Shown in pieces: positions 25,333 through 35,540 of a DNA stretch of 64,000 nt. The stretch spans positions 2,780,001-2,844,000 of the forward strand of contig NZ_JBBOYW010000001.1 of NCBI RefSeq assembly GCF_038008325.1. The letters are read 5' to 3'. The position numbers and the translations under genes are program-made. Origin of the DNA: Lysinibacillus sp. FSL K6-0232. Lineage in GTDB: Bacteria; Bacillota; Bacilli; Bacillales_A; Planococcaceae. Under the pieces are notes generated by a model that was not told where the DNA came from, did no database searches, and saw nothing but the letters and a program-made list of their open reading frames with translations. Each line of letters opens with the position of its first letter. The first letter of the stretch is position 1.

Positions 25333-27699
25333 TTATTTCAATTCCACAACTGTGACACCTAAGCCCCCCTCACCTGCTTCACCAAAACGGAAGGATTTTA
25401 CACGCCTATGCTTTTTCAAATAGCTTTGAATGCCTTGGCGTAAAGCTCCTGTACCAACACCATGGATAATTGATACCCGACCATAGTTTGCCAATAATGC
25501 ATCATCAATATATTTTTCTGTTCTTAAAATAGCATCTTCATAACGCTCTCCGCGCAAATCCAATTCTAATTTTACATGGCTATTGCGATTTTTCACACCC
25601 GCTGTTCGCACCACAGGCTCTTTTTCAGGCTTAATATACTCCAAATCACTATCAGAAATTTTCATTTTTAAAATGCCCATTTGGACAGTCCATTCTGAGT
25701 CCGATACTTTCTCTAGCAAGGTTCCTCGCTGACCATAGCTTAACACCTTTACCTCATCACCGACAACTAGGTTTTGTGCACGTGCTTTTACTTGAGCTGC
25801 TTTTTTCAGCACTTTATTATTGTCAAGTGGTGTTGCTTCTTCCAAACGTTTACGTGCCTCAATCAGCTCATGCTCCTTCACAACTTGATCGGCATTTTTA
25901 CGCATTTCACGAAGCTCAGCAATGATTGCCTCTGCTTCTCTTTTTGCCTCATCCACAATTTTACGCGCTTTGTCCTTCGCTTTTTTATCAAGTGCTTCTT
26001 TACGTTCCTCATAGGCTTGCAATTTTTCTTGCAGCTCTTTCCGTAAAGACTCTGACTCCAACAGCAATGCATGTGAACGCTCAGCATCATCTTCGGATTG
26101 GCGACGTGTTTCTTCCAATGAGGCAATCATCGATTCAACCTCATGACGATCTGTTCCTGTAAAGCTCTTTGCACGATCAATAATGGACTCTGGTAAGCCA
26201 AGGCGACTTGAAATTTCAAATGCATTGGAACGCCCGGGCACACCGATCAATAAACGATAGGTTGGGCTTAATGTTTCGATATCAAACTCCACACTTGCAT
26301 TGGCAACCCCTTGTCGATTATAGCCATATGCCTTTAGTTCAGGATAATGGGTTGTTGCCATCACACGTGCACCACGTCCATGTACTTCATCTAAAATTGA
26401 AATAGCTAAGGCTGCCCCTTCCTGTGGATCAGTTCCTGCGCCTAACTCATCAAACAGCACAAGTGACTCATGATCAAATTTTTGTAAAATGTCTACAATA
26501 TTGACCATATGAGATGAGAAGGTTGACAGAGATTGCTCAATGGATTGCTCATCACCAATATCTGCAAATAGCTGCTTAAAAACAGCTAATTCTGAGCCAT
26601 CTAATGCTGGCACTGGTAACCCAGCTTGCGCCATTAGCGTACATAAGCCAACTGTTTTTAATGTGACCGTTTTACCACCTGTATTTGGCCCTGTAATAAC
26701 AATTGCGGTAATATCTTTGCCAAATTCAATATCATTGGGTACAGCAGTATCTATTGGCAACAGTGGATGACGTGCACGCACAAGTCGAATATAGCCATCC
26801 TCATTCATTTTAGGCATTGTGCATTTATTTGCTTGTCCATATTTACCCTTTGCTAAAATAACATCAATATCACCTAAAACTTTTACTAAGTTAAATAAAT
26901 CTGGCGCAACCTCCTGCACCATCGCACTTAGCGCTAGTAAAATACGTTCAATCTCTGCCTGCTCTTTCATTTTTAAGCGATGAATTTCATTATTGGCTTG
27001 TACAACTGAATCTGGCTCAATAAATAATGTTTGACCTGAGGAAGATTGGTCATGGACAATCCCACCATAGTGGTGACGATATTCCTGCTTTACGGGAATA
27101 ACAAAGCGATCATTACGAATTGTCACAAGTGTATCAGAAAGCATTTTTGCTGCATTGCTTCCACGAATTAAACTTTCTAATTTAGAGCGTACCTTCCCTT
27201 CCTCAGCACGTAGCGATTGACGAATAGAACGTAATGTTTGACTTGCTGAATCCACGACAGCGCCATTATCATCAATACAATTATTAATTTCATGCTGCAA
27301 TCCTGTTAAAACGGGCATTGCTTCCTTTTTTGCTATAAAATGTGGAATAGCAATGGTTTCATCTGCCTCTAAATCTTCAATGAAATTACGAAGAATTCTA
27401 CTTGCTCGAATCGTACTGGAAATTTCCATCAATTCGATTGCAGCGAGCATGCCTCCAATTTGTGCACGTCTTGCAGAGGGACGCACATCAAAAATTCCTC
27501 CCATTGGTACATTGCCTTTGACTCGTAAAATGGATAAACCTTCATCCATTTCTTCTAGTAATTGTACTACTTTATTAAAATCAGTTTGTGGCACAAGCTC
27601 CTCAATGGCTGATTTACCAATAGAGGAAGTACAGTATGTCGCCACTTGCTGTCGTACTTTATCATATTCCAGTGTTTTCAATGCGCGTTCTGCAATCAC
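25333..27699 (-). CDS. mutS2: Endonuclease MutS2
   Basis: A 788-residue MutS-like ATPase with a C-terminal Smr nuclease domain. Walker A GPNTGGKT, Walker B LVLFDELGAGTDP and the ST(F)SSHM signature lie in the middle third; a long coiled coil (about 510-630) and the Smr motif LDLRGERYEDA...IIHGVGTGALR end the protein. MutS2 limits recombination and, in B. subtilis, also binds collided ribosomes. The start is GTG at 27699 (VIAERALKTLEYDKV), eight bases after AGGAGG; an upstream GTG at 27708 overlaps the ribosome site itself. Confidence 0.95.
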   Translation of the reverse strand: MIAERALKTLEYDKVRQQVATYCTSSIGKSAIEELVPQTDFNKVVQLLEEMDEGLSILRVKGNVPMGGIFDVRPSARRAQIGGMLAAIELMEISSTIRASRILRNFIEDLEADETIAIPHFIAKKEAMPVLTGLQHEINNCIDDNGAVVDSASQTLRSIRQSLRAEEGKVRSKLESLIRGSNAAKMLSDTLVTIRNDRFVIPVKQEYRHHYGGIVHDQSSSGQTLFIEPDSVVQANNEIHRLKMKEQAEIERILLALSAMVQEVAPDLFNLVKVLGDIDVILAKGKYGQANKCTMPKMNEDGYIRLVRARHPLLPIDTAVPNDIEFGKDITAIVITGPNTGGKTVTLKTVGLCTLMAQAGLPVPALDGSELAVFKQLFADIGDEQSIEQSLSTFSSHMVNIVDILQKFDHESLVLFDELGAGTDPQEGAALAISILDEVHGRGARVMATTHYPELKAYGYNRQGVANASVEFDIETLSPTYRLLIGVPGRSNAFEISSRLGLPESIIDRAKSFTGTDRHEVESMIASLEETRRQSEDDAERSHALLLESESLRKELQEKLQAYEERKEALDKKAKDKARKIVDEAKREAEAIIAELREMRKNADQVVKEHELIEARKRLEEATPLDNNKVLKKAAQVKARAQNLVVGDEVKVLSYGQRGTLLEKVSDSEWTVQMGILKMKISDSDLEYIKPEKEPVVRTAGVKNRNSHVKLELDLRGERYEDAILRTEKYIDDALLANYGRVSIIHGVGTGALRQGIQSYLKKHRRVKSFRFGEAGEGGLGVTVVELK

Positions 27700-27717
27700 T
27701 GAGAACACCTCCTCAAC

Positions 27718-29427
27718 CTATTTATTTCGTCGTATAAACGCTTCAAACTGCTCACGTGTCCATGTATTCACAATCATATCTTTTGGCAGCCATGCTCGAT
27801 TGGCATAGCGAACACCAATATCCATAAAGCGTAAATGAGCAATATCATGGGCATCCGTATTAATCGCTACAGGTACACCTGCTGCCAGAGCCATTTCTAA
27901 ATGCTCTACACATAAATCAAGACGATATGGATTTGCATTTAACTCTAAAATTTTACCATATTCCTTTGCCCAAGCAATTAACTGTGGCATATCAGGATTA
28001 TAGCCATCACGATCTGCAATAATGCGTCCCGTTGGATGGGCAATCATATGCACATACGGATTTTGCATCGCTGTTAATAAACGTGCCATAATTTTATCCT
28101 GCGATTGTGTAAAGCTAGAATGAATAGAGGCAATAACAAAATCCAATTGCTGTAATACATCATCGGAAAAATCAAGAGAGCCATCTGGCAAAATATCCAT
28201 CTCTGTGCCTTTAAATAAGCGAAAATCAGGATGTGTTGCATTAAATGCTTCGATTTCCTCCCCTTGTTTTCTTAAACGCTCTGGCGTTAAACCGTTTGCT
28301 ACCTTTAAAAACTGAGAGTGATCTGTAATCACACTATATTGATAGCCACGCGCCAGCAATGCTTCGCCCATTTCTGCCACAGAATAAGCACCATCTGACC
28401 ATGTTGTATGCATATGCAAATCTGCCTTGATATCCTCCAAGCGCACTAACTGTTGAATGGCATCCGTTCTGTCAAATTCTGTTGTGCCTGTACGTAAGCT
28501 TGGCGGAATCCAAGGTAAGTCAAAGTGTGCAAAAAACGCTGCTTCATCCTGAAACGTTTGAACAGTCCCATCAGCTTTCTCTACACCATACTCACTAATT
28601 TTTTCGCCGCGTGCTTTTGCCAATTGGCGCATACGCACATTATGCTCCTTTGAACCTGTAAAATGATGCAAGGCTGTTGCATATTCATGATCCTTCACTA
28701 AACGAAAGTCAACGCTAACAGGCTCCTCTAAATCTAAAATTACTGAAATCTTTGTATCTCCCGCTGCCACAACTTCTTGAATAGCTAATGTGTGAAGCAG
28801 CTTTTCACGTATTGCCTCAGCCGCTTCTGTTACTACGATAAAATCAATATCCTTACTTGTTTCAGCTGCCCTACGAAAGCTTCCTGCCACAGAGAAGCGC
28901 TCCACTTCCTTCATACTACCTAGAAGTGCTTCTATTTGTAAAACTACAGGCTCTAGCTGCCAAATTGGTAAACGTTCAGAGCGATTCGCTAAATTAGCTA
29001 GCTCCTTTAAAATTTTCTCCTCTGTTTTAGCAGCAAAGCCCGCTAACTCACGAACTTTATGCGCTTCACAAGCTTCTTTTAAGCTTTCAGCAGAGTCAAT
29101 CCCGAGCTCTTGATGTAGCTTAGCAATCTTTTTTCCGCCTAAGCCAGGCAATTTTAATAGCGGCAATAACCCTTTTGGTACAATTTCTTCAAGCTCTTTT
29201 AGCAAGCTGGATTCACCAGTTGCCAGCAAATCCTCAATAACAGCCGCTGTTCCCTTGCCAATGCCTTTTAGCTTTGTCACATCGTCCATTTCACTTAATG
29301 AACGCTCATCTCCTTCAAGCGCTGCAGCCGCTTTGCGAAAGGCAGATACTTTGAATGGATTTTCTCCTTGTAATTCCATATATAAAGCAATTTTTTCAAG
29401 TGTGCGAATAATGGTTTTTTTATTCAT
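27718..29427 (-). CDS. polX: DNA polymerase/3'-5' exonuclease PolX
   Basis: A 569-residue family X polymerase. The N-terminal helix-hairpin-helix region (LKGIGKGTAAVIEDLL, LPGLGGKKIAKLHQELG) and the nucleotidyl-transferase core (GSFRRAAETSKDIDFIV, with catalytic Asp pair) come first. A PHP exonuclease domain starts at about 335 with DLHMHTTWSDG, then TDHS and INTDAHD. PolX fills short gaps and excises 3' ends in base excision repair. It starts 60 bases after cvpA. Confidence 0.96.
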   Translation of the reverse strand: MNKKTIIRTLEKIALYMELQGENPFKVSAFRKAAAALEGDERSLSEMDDVTKLKGIGKGTAAVIEDLLATGESSLLKELEEIVPKGLLPLLKLPGLGGKKIAKLHQELGIDSAESLKEACEAHKVRELAGFAAKTEEKILKELANLANRSERLPIWQLEPVVLQIEALLGSMKEVERFSVAGSFRRAAETSKDIDFIVVTEAAEAIREKLLHTLAIQEVVAAGDTKISVILDLEEPVSVDFRLVKDHEYATALHHFTGSKEHNVRMRQLAKARGEKISEYGVEKADGTVQTFQDEAAFFAHFDLPWIPPSLRTGTTEFDRTDAIQQLVRLEDIKADLHMHTTWSDGAYSVAEMGEALLARGYQYSVITDHSQFLKVANGLTPERLRKQGEEIEAFNATHPDFRLFKGTEMDILPDGSLDFSDDVLQQLDFVIASIHSSFTQSQDKIMARLLTAMQNPYVHMIAHPTGRIIADRDGYNPDMPQLIAWAKEYGKILELNANPYRLDLCVEHLEMALAAGVPVAINTDAHDIAHLRFMDIGVRYANRAWLPKDMIVNTWTREQFEAFIRRNK

Positions 29428-29487
29428 CGGTAGGTCCTCCTATCGTAAAAACACTTCCCTCAAAACAGAGAGAAGTGCATAGTTTGA

Positions 29488-30036
29488 CTATTGCATATAA
29501 ATATACCACCAATTTTGGAACATTTTTGTAACAACTGGTGTATGTTCCAAAATAAGACCACTTAACAATGACTTCGACATTAAATTTTGAATGAGTTCAA
29601 CTGGCAATAAAGCACACACATATAGCAAAATAAAAATAATTAAATAGTTTTCAATAATACCAAGCAATGCACCAAGCCAACGATTCAATGTTTCCAGCAC
29701 AGGTAAATACGCAATAAAATCAAAAATAGATGCTACAATTTGCAACGTGATTTTGACCGCAAAGAAAATAACCGCAAAAGCAATCACACGATAGAATGTG
29801 CGGTCTATATCTAAACTATCAATGGCCACACCAAGATTACCTGATTCCGTAATACCCGGATAAGGAACCCAAAATACAAATTTTTGTGCTAATGGCTTAT
29901 AATAAATATACGCAACAATTAGTGCCACTATAAAGCTGACAATATGCATCATTTGTACAATAAAGCCGCGCTTTGCACCGACGCCAATACCAGCTAAAAG
30001 CACCACTAATATGATTAAATCTAACATTCTCTTCAA
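29488..30036 (-). CDS. yshB: CvpA family membrane protein (YshB)
   Basis: A 182-residue CvpA/YshB protein with four predicted helices; the first ([22 protein letters not shown]) carries the typical GAKRGF turn. Members are linked to colicin V production in E. coli and membrane stress; the role in Firmicutes is not clear. It overlaps the zapA stop by four bases. Confidence 0.92.
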   Translation of the reverse strand: MKRMLDLIILVVLLAGIGVGAKRGFIVQMMHIVSFIVALIVAYIYYKPLAQKFVFWVPYPGITESGNLGVAIDSLDIDRTFYRVIAFAVIFFAVKITLQIVASIFDFIAYLPVLETLNRWLGALLGIIENYLIIFILLYVCALLPVELIQNLMSKSLLSGLILEHTPVVTKMFQNWWYIYMQ

Positions 30037-30293
30037 CCCTTTAATTTTTTCAATTCTTCTTCTAGTTGCTCCATTCGTTCTTTTAATAGTAAATAATCGT
30101 GTACGGTATTTACGGCTGTTAGAACAGCAAGTTTTGTGCTATCAAGTGAGGGATTGTGTAAATTCATCTCGCGCATACGGTCATCAACAATCGAAGCGAC
30201 AAGTCGCATATGACCAATGGATTCTGAGCCGACCATTTTATATGTATGACCATAAATTTCCACAGAAATTTTATTCTTTTCTTGATTTTCCAT
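30033..30293 (-). CDS. zapA: Cell division protein ZapA
   Basis: An 86-residue ZapA that binds FtsZ filaments and promotes Z-ring formation. The N-terminal globular part ([15 protein letters not shown]) is followed by the long coiled-coil dimerisation helix (about 50-84, [19 protein letters not shown]). In B. subtilis zapA lies in the same zapA-yshB-polX-mutS2 order. AGGAGGGTG precedes the ATG. Confidence 0.94.
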   Translation of the reverse strand: MENQEKNKISVEIYGHTYKMVGSESIGHMRLVASIVDDRMREMNLHNPSLDSTKLAVLTAVNTVHDYLLLKERMEQLEEELKKLKG

Positions 30294-30371
30294 AGTCGCA
30301 CCCTCCTATAAATTCGATGCACTCACGATTTTTTTACTTATGAGCACCATCACACAAAAAAGCTATTTATT

Positions 30372-30401
30372 ATCATACCATGAAAGGTATAAAATTGTGA
30401 A
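30372..30401 (-). promoter_or_regulatory. Putative promoter of the zapA operon
   Basis: Minus-strand TTCACA (30396-30401), 18-base spacer, TATGAT (30372-30377), 79 bases before zapA. Confidence 0.45.
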
Positions 30402-30427
30402 CAACGAGGACAGAAAGGAACGATTAA

Positions 30428-31351
30428 ATGTCAAATATTGTGCTTTCCATTTCAACAAATCTACAAAAAGAGGTGATGGCTTACTATGCAAGCTATTTTA
30501 TCGAACGTAAAGCACCGGGTGTAATCTTTGCTGCAAAGCTACCAGATACGGCTATCACAATGTATAAATCAGGAAAAGTAATGTTTCAAGGAGGAGGTGC
30601 TGAGCGAGAAGCGGGACGGTGGGGTACTGTTGAACAATCAACTACACAAAAAGCTTCTATTGGGGCAAAGGGTGATGCACTGCCAGAAAATTTTGCAACA
30701 ATGTCTGTACTAGGCTCGGATGAAACAGGCACAGGCGATTATTTTGGCCCTGTGACAGTTGCGGCAGTCTATATACCTTCATCTAAAATTGAATTAATCA
30801 ATGAGCTTGGTGTGAAAGATTCAAAAATGCTAACGGATGATTATATGCGAAAAATTGCCCCTGATTTACGTGCAGCCTGCACTCATAGTGTACTTGTCCT
30901 ACGCAACGATAAATATAATAGCTTACAGGCAAAGGGCTACTCACAGGGAAAAATAAAGGCAATGATGCACAATAAAGCGCTGCTTAATACATTGACAAAA
31001 ATGGCTCCTGAAAAGCCTGAATTTATTTTAATTGACCAGTTTGCAGAGCGCGGTGTCTATTATAACTATTTAAAAAATGAACGAGAGCTTGTGCAGGAAA
31101 ATGTCCTCTTTTCTACTAAAGCTGAGCAATTACATGTAGCTGTGGCGACAGCATCCATTTTAGCGCGTGCCGCATTTTTAAAGGAGATGGATCGTTTAAG
31201 TGAAATGGCAGGTTTTGGTTTAATGAAAGGGGCATCTAGCAAAGTAGATCAGCAAGCAGCACGAATTTGGCGAAAGCAAGGCGAGGAATTTCTACGCTCG
31301 ATGACAAAATGGCATTTTGCCAATACAGAAAAGGCACGAAAATTTAAATAG
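30428..31351 (+). CDS. rnhC: Ribonuclease HIII
   Basis: A 307-residue RNase H type 2 enzyme cleaving RNA in RNA-DNA hybrids. The N-terminal substrate-binding domain (about 1-90) precedes the nuclease core with GSDETGTGDYFGPVTVAAVY (catalytic Asp/Glu), EFILIDQFAE and ILARAAFL. The gene is divergent from zapA as in B. subtilis. AAAGGAACG lies just upstream of the ATG. Downstream is the repeat array at 31364-31430. Confidence 0.95.
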   Translation: MSNIVLSISTNLQKEVMAYYASYFIERKAPGVIFAAKLPDTAITMYKSGKVMFQGGGAEREAGRWGTVEQSTTQKASIGAKGDALPENFATMSVLGSDETGTGDYFGPVTVAAVYIPSSKIELINELGVKDSKMLTDDYMRKIAPDLRAACTHSVLVLRNDKYNSLQAKGYSQGKIKAMMHNKALLNTLTKMAPEKPEFILIDQFAERGVYYNYLKNERELVQENVLFSTKAEQLHVAVATASILARAAFLKEMDRLSEMAGFGLMKGASSKVDQQAARIWRKQGEEFLRSMTKWHFANTEKARKFK

Positions 31352-31363
31352 CAGACTGGTTTT

Positions 31364-31430
31364 GAGCGCTTGTTCTTTGGAATGGAGCGCTCTAGTCCAT
31401 TTTTGAGCGGTTTTTCTGCTGAATTGAGCA
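31364..31430 (+). repeat. Array of GAGCG motifs at 20-21 bp spacing
   Basis: GAGCG/GAGCA motifs begin at 31364, 31385, 31405 and 31426, intervals of 21, 20 and 21 bases. Flanking bases are partly conserved (TTGAGCGSTT), the rest varies. Similar pairs occur at 31955/31976 and 49786/49807. Confidence 0.7.
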
Positions 31431-31493
31431 CTTACAATAAAATTTGATACTTCCTTTATTTGGTTGCTCTGACTTTATGATACGTGCTTGTTG

Positions 31494-31901
31494 TTAGTAG
31501 CCGTTACAATTGTTCAATTGTAAAAAGTGCTGGGCTTGTTTATGCGTAATATTTTTATTGATTAGCATTCCATAATCTTGCAAAGCTACTAAATACGCCT
31601 TTTGATCTGAATACAGACAACCAGTACAAATCCACTTTCTCTCTAGCCATTGCAGCTGTCCACATTGACATTTTGGACAAAACACTCCAGTTTGAATAGC
31701 CTCTATTTCTATACTAGAATAACGGCAAAATGGGTATATTTCATAGGGCTGATGGTGCTGTATAAGGAATCTGCTAATGGCATAAGCATCAATACATTTT
31801 TCTTTTCGAGGACATTGCTGTAAAAAGCTCCTTAGCTCTCCCGCTGTTGATACAGGAAAGAAATCATTCTCATAATCAATTCGGGCATTATTAAACGGAA
31901 T
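31494..31901 (-). pseudogene. C-terminal remnant of a NERD-domain protein
   Basis: The open frame encodes about 135 residues ending in the zinc-ribbon-like tail typical of Bacillus NERD (nuclease-related domain) proteins: FCPKCQCGQLQW, then WICTGC, then YLVALQDYGMLINKNITHKQAQHFL. Upstream it continues as PFNNARIDYENDFFPVSTAGEL and then meets a stop at 31902-31904, with no start codon and no NERD domain. It is therefore a decayed gene. It lies between two GAGCG repeat groups (31364-31430 and 31955-31980). Confidence 0.8.
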
Positions 31902-31954
31902 TTATGAAACTATTTTTTGAGCCACGATGCTACACCAAATTTATCTGGACTTTT

Positions 31955-31980
31955 GAGCGGTTCAGCCACTTTTTTGAGCA
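31955..31980 (+). repeat. GAGCG motif pair at 21 bp spacing
   Basis: TTTTGAGCGG (GAGCG at 31955) and TTTTGAGCAA (GAGCA at 31976) are exactly 21 bases apart. This lies between the NERD remnant and the pheT terminator. Confidence 0.65.
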
Positions 31981-31991
31981 AACCTTCCCTC

Positions 31992-32026
31992 ATAAAAAAG
32001 ACTGCCCCGTAAGACAGCCTTTTTCC
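31992..32026 (-). terminator. Terminator of pheST
   Basis: AAAAAGGCTGTCTTACGGGG with its pairing arm GCAGTCTTTTTT on the minus strand, right after the pheT stop. Confidence 0.85.
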
Positions 32027-32033
32027 ATAAAAT

Positions 32034-34451
32034 TTAGCGTACTTCAGTACCTTCAATTGTAGCAATAGCTTTTAATACTTTGTTATGTGCCGCTACTACC
32101 TCTTCATCTGTTAAAGTGCGTTCTGGGTCGAAATATGTGAGTGAGAAGGCAACAGACTTTTTACCTGCCTCCATTTTCTCCCCTTCATAAACATCGAATA
32201 CACGAATATCCTTTAATAGCTTCACGCCCGCTGCACGAATCACACGAATGACTTCACCTGCTGCTGTTGTACGATCCATAATAAGTGCAATATCGCGCGA
32301 CATCGCTGGGAAGCGTGGCACTGGTGTGTATGCTAATGGCTCTATTTGCGTTGTTGCAGTAAATAGTGCTACTAAATTTATTTCCATCACATACGTATCT
32401 TTCACACCCCATGCTTTTTGCTCTGCTGGGTGTAATCCACCAATAATACCGACTTGCTCACCATCCAATAAAATGCTAGCAGTGCGTCCTGGATGTAAGC
32501 CATCTACTTGTGCTTTTTCAAATGTTATACGATTCGCTAAGCCTAGCTTACCAATCACACCTTCTACAATGCCCTTTAATACAAAGAAATCTACTGCCTT
32601 TTTCTCACCTTGCCAAGCGTGGTCCAGCCATTTTCCTGATAACACAGCTGCTACATGCTCTTCCTCATATGGCTGACCTTCGCCTGATTGACCAAGGAAT
32701 ACCGAGCCAATTTCGTATAGGGCAACACTATCAGCTTGACGTGCTACATTATAAGCAGCTGCTTCAATTAAATGCGGAATTAAGCTTTGACGCAATGTAG
32801 AACGTTCTTCGCTCATTGGCATTAATAGGCGTGTTACTGGCTCTGCTTTTAATGCAAAGCGTTGTGACAATGCCTCAGATGTTAATGAATAGGTCACAGC
32901 CTGATAAAGCCCTGCTCCCTCCATAACATTACGCACTACGCGACGATTTGCCTGATAAGGTGTTAAACTACCTACTTGTGTAGCACCCTCTGGCAATGTA
33001 GTTGGAATTTCATCATAGCCGTAAAGACGTGCAATTTCCTCTACAATATCCTCTTCGATTTTAATATCTTGACGACGCGTTGGTGCATCAATAATTAATA
33101 GACCATTTGCTGCTTCAACACCAAATTTTAAACGCTCTAAAATCGATAGCATATCCTCTAATGCAATTTTCATCCCTAGTCGTTCATTAATAAAATCTGG
33201 TGAAACAACAACACGCGCTGGTGATTTATCTAATTCATCTACTACACATGTACCTTCTAACACTTCTCCACCTGCTAATTCAGCAAGTAATGCTGCAGCA
33301 CGTTCAGCAGCAGGTAGTACACGATTTGGGTCTACTCCTTTTTCAAAACGAGCAGATGCATCTGAGCGCAAGCCAAGATGACGAGATGTTTGACGAACTG
33401 TTAAGCCATCAAAATAAGCAGACTCAATAACAACCGTTGTTGTTGCATCTGTTACCTCTGAATTAGCGCCACCCATGACACCAGCAATAGCTACTGGCTC
33501 TTTACCATTTGTAATAACTAAATCAGAAGCTTTTAATGTGCGTTCTTGATCATCCAATGTTGTAATTTTTTCACCTTCTGTTGCTTTACGCACAACAATT
33601 TCACCTGTTGCTAGACTATCATAGTCAAAAGCATGAAGCGGTTGACCATATTCCATTAATACATAGTTTGTGACATCGACAACATTATTGTGTGGACGTA
33701 CACCTGCTGCCATTAAACGATTTTGAAGCCACATTGGAGATTCACCAATTTTAACGTTTTTGATAACTTTAGCAACATACATTGGATTTGCCTGTAAATC
33801 GTCCACACGAAGCTTTAATAAATCCTCTGCTTTTTCATTGGCAGTATGATAGGTAATCTCTGGATATTGCACTTTCTCAGCAAGAATTGCACCTACCTCA
33901 TAAGCAACACCTAGCATGGAAAGAGCGTCTGAACGATTTGGTGTTAAGCCTAGCTCTAGCACTGTATCATGTAGACCTAAAATCGTCAGTGCATCCGTTC
34001 CTACCTCTGCATCTGCTGGTAGTACGTAAATTCCTTCTGCATATGCCTTCGGAACAAGCTTGCCCTCAATTCCAAGCTCCTGTAAGGAACAAATCATACC
34101 ATTGGATTCCTGCCCACGAAGCTTTGCCTTTTTAATTTTAATGCCACCTGGTAAATGTGCACCAGGACGAGCAACAATTACTTTTTGTCCTGCATCTACA
34201 TTTGGCGCACCGCAAATAATTTGTTGTAGCTCAGCTTCTCCAACATCAACTTGACAAATATTTAATTTATCAGCTTCTGGATGCTTCTCTTTGGACACAA
34301 CATAGCCAACAACAACCTTATCCATCCCATTTGCACGATCTATCACAGCATCTACTTCGATACCAGAGCGTGTAATTTTTTCAGCTAATACCTCAGGTGC
34401 TAAGTCCTGTGTATATACATAATCTTTTAACCAATCTAATGATACTAACAT
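32034..34451 (-). CDS. pheT: Phenylalanine-tRNA ligase beta subunit
   Basis: An 805-residue subunit of the alpha2beta2 enzyme charging tRNA-Phe. In order: N-terminal tRNA-binding OB domain (about 40-150, VGYVVSKEKHPEADKLNICQVDVG), the B3/B4 editing domain (about 215-385), the B5 domain, the catalytic-like core and a C-terminal anticodon-binding domain (FPAMSRDIALIMD). The length is standard. It lies 12 bases after pheS. Confidence 0.97.
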   Translation of the reverse strand: MLVSLDWLKDYVYTQDLAPEVLAEKITRSGIEVDAVIDRANGMDKVVVGYVVSKEKHPEADKLNICQVDVGEAELQQIICGAPNVDAGQKVIVARPGAHLPGGIKIKKAKLRGQESNGMICSLQELGIEGKLVPKAYAEGIYVLPADAEVGTDALTILGLHDTVLELGLTPNRSDALSMLGVAYEVGAILAEKVQYPEITYHTANEKAEDLLKLRVDDLQANPMYVAKVIKNVKIGESPMWLQNRLMAAGVRPHNNVVDVTNYVLMEYGQPLHAFDYDSLATGEIVVRKATEGEKITTLDDQERTLKASDLVITNGKEPVAIAGVMGGANSEVTDATTTVVIESAYFDGLTVRQTSRHLGLRSDASARFEKGVDPNRVLPAAERAAALLAELAGGEVLEGTCVVDELDKSPARVVVSPDFINERLGMKIALEDMLSILERLKFGVEAANGLLIIDAPTRRQDIKIEEDIVEEIARLYGYDEIPTTLPEGATQVGSLTPYQANRRVVRNVMEGAGLYQAVTYSLTSEALSQRFALKAEPVTRLLMPMSEERSTLRQSLIPHLIEAAAYNVARQADSVALYEIGSVFLGQSGEGQPYEEEHVAAVLSGKWLDHAWQGEKKAVDFFVLKGIVEGVIGKLGLANRITFEKAQVDGLHPGRTASILLDGEQVGIIGGLHPAEQKAWGVKDTYVMEINLVALFTATTQIEPLAYTPVPRFPAMSRDIALIMDRTTAAGEVIRVIRAAGVKLLKDIRVFDVYEGEKMEAGKKSVAFSLTYFDPERTLTDEEVVAAHNKVLKAIATIEGTEVR

Positions 34452-34463
34452 GTTTTATCCTCC

Positions 34464-35504
34464 TTACGCCTCTGTTCGCTCAAATTGTGCTAAGAAACGA
34501 CTATCGCTTGTATAGAAATGACGAATATCGTCAACACCGTATTTCAACATCGCAATACGTTCTGCGCCAATACCAAATGCAAAGCCAGACACTTTCTTTG
34601 GATCATAGCCAGCCATTTCTAACACATTTGGATGAACCATACCCGCACCTAAAATCTCAATCCAGCCTGTGCCTTTACATACATTACAGCCTGCTCCGCC
34701 ACATTTAAAACAAGAAATATCCATTTCAACAGATGGCTCTGTGAACGGGAAGAAGCTCGGACGTAGTCGAATTTCACGGTCTGCTCCAAACATTTTTTTC
34801 GCTAAAGTATCCAATGTTCCTTTTAAATCACTCATGCGAATATTTTCACCAATAACTAATCCTTCAATTTGCATAAATTGGTGAGAGTGTGTTGCGTCAT
34901 CATTATCACGTCGGAAAACCTTTCCTGGACAAATAATGCGAATGGATTCGCCTTTTTTTGCCTCCATTGTGCGAGCCTGTACAGGGGACGTATGTGTACG
35001 CAGTAGTATTTCCTCGGAAATATAGAACGAATCCTGCATATCGCGAGCTGGGTGTCCTTTTGGTAAATTTAATGCTTCAAAGTTATAGTAGTCTTTCTCT
35101 ACCTCAGGACCTTCTGCAATTTCATAGCCCATTCCGATAAATAAATCTTCAATTTCCTCAATAACACGAGTTAAAGGATGACGATTCCCTACCTTTACTG
35201 CTCGACCTGGTAAAGTGACATCAATCGACTCACTCGCTAATTTTTCAGCAATAGCCGCTTCTTCCAAAACAACTGCCTTTGCTTCTAATACCGCTGTGAC
35301 ATTTTCACGAACTGTATTTACTAATGCACCCATTTTAGGGCGTTCTTCAGCCGATAATTTCCCCATTCCCTTTAGTAAATCTGTAATAGGCCCCTTTTTC
35401 CCTAGATAAGCAACACGCACTTCATTTAGTTCTTTTAAATTTGCTGCTGCTTCAATTTTAGCAAGTGCTTCTTGCTCTAATTGTTTTAACTGTGCTTCCA
35501 TCAT
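34464..35504 (-). CDS. pheS: Phenylalanine-tRNA ligase alpha subunit
   Basis: A 346-residue class II synthetase catalytic subunit. An N-terminal coiled coil (about 1-85) precedes motif 2 ([22 protein letters not shown]), the [10 protein letters not shown] segment, a cysteine pair ([16 protein letters not shown]) and motif 3 ([17 protein letters not shown]). Expression is expected to depend on uncharged tRNA-Phe through the T-box leader upstream. Confidence 0.97.
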   Translation of the reverse strand: MMEAQLKQLEQEALAKIEAAANLKELNEVRVAYLGKKGPITDLLKGMGKLSAEERPKMGALVNTVRENVTAVLEAKAVVLEEAAIAEKLASESIDVTLPGRAVKVGNRHPLTRVIEEIEDLFIGMGYEIAEGPEVEKDYYNFEALNLPKGHPARDMQDSFYISEEILLRTHTSPVQARTMEAKKGESIRIICPGKVFRRDNDDATHSHQFMQIEGLVIGENIRMSDLKGTLDTLAKKMFGADREIRLRPSFFPFTEPSVEMDISCFKCGGAGCNVCKGTGWIEILGAGMVHPNVLEMAGYDPKKVSGFAFGIGAERIAMLKYGVDDIRHFYTSDSRFLAQFERTEA

Positions 35505-35540
35505 AAAACCTCCTTAGAAAATACATGCCTATTTTTAGGC

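Noticed and set aside
31364-31430. CRISPR array
   Set aside because: Only a 5-8 base core is conserved, with four units and no cas genes; repeats of 20-21 bp total are too short for a repeat plus spacer.
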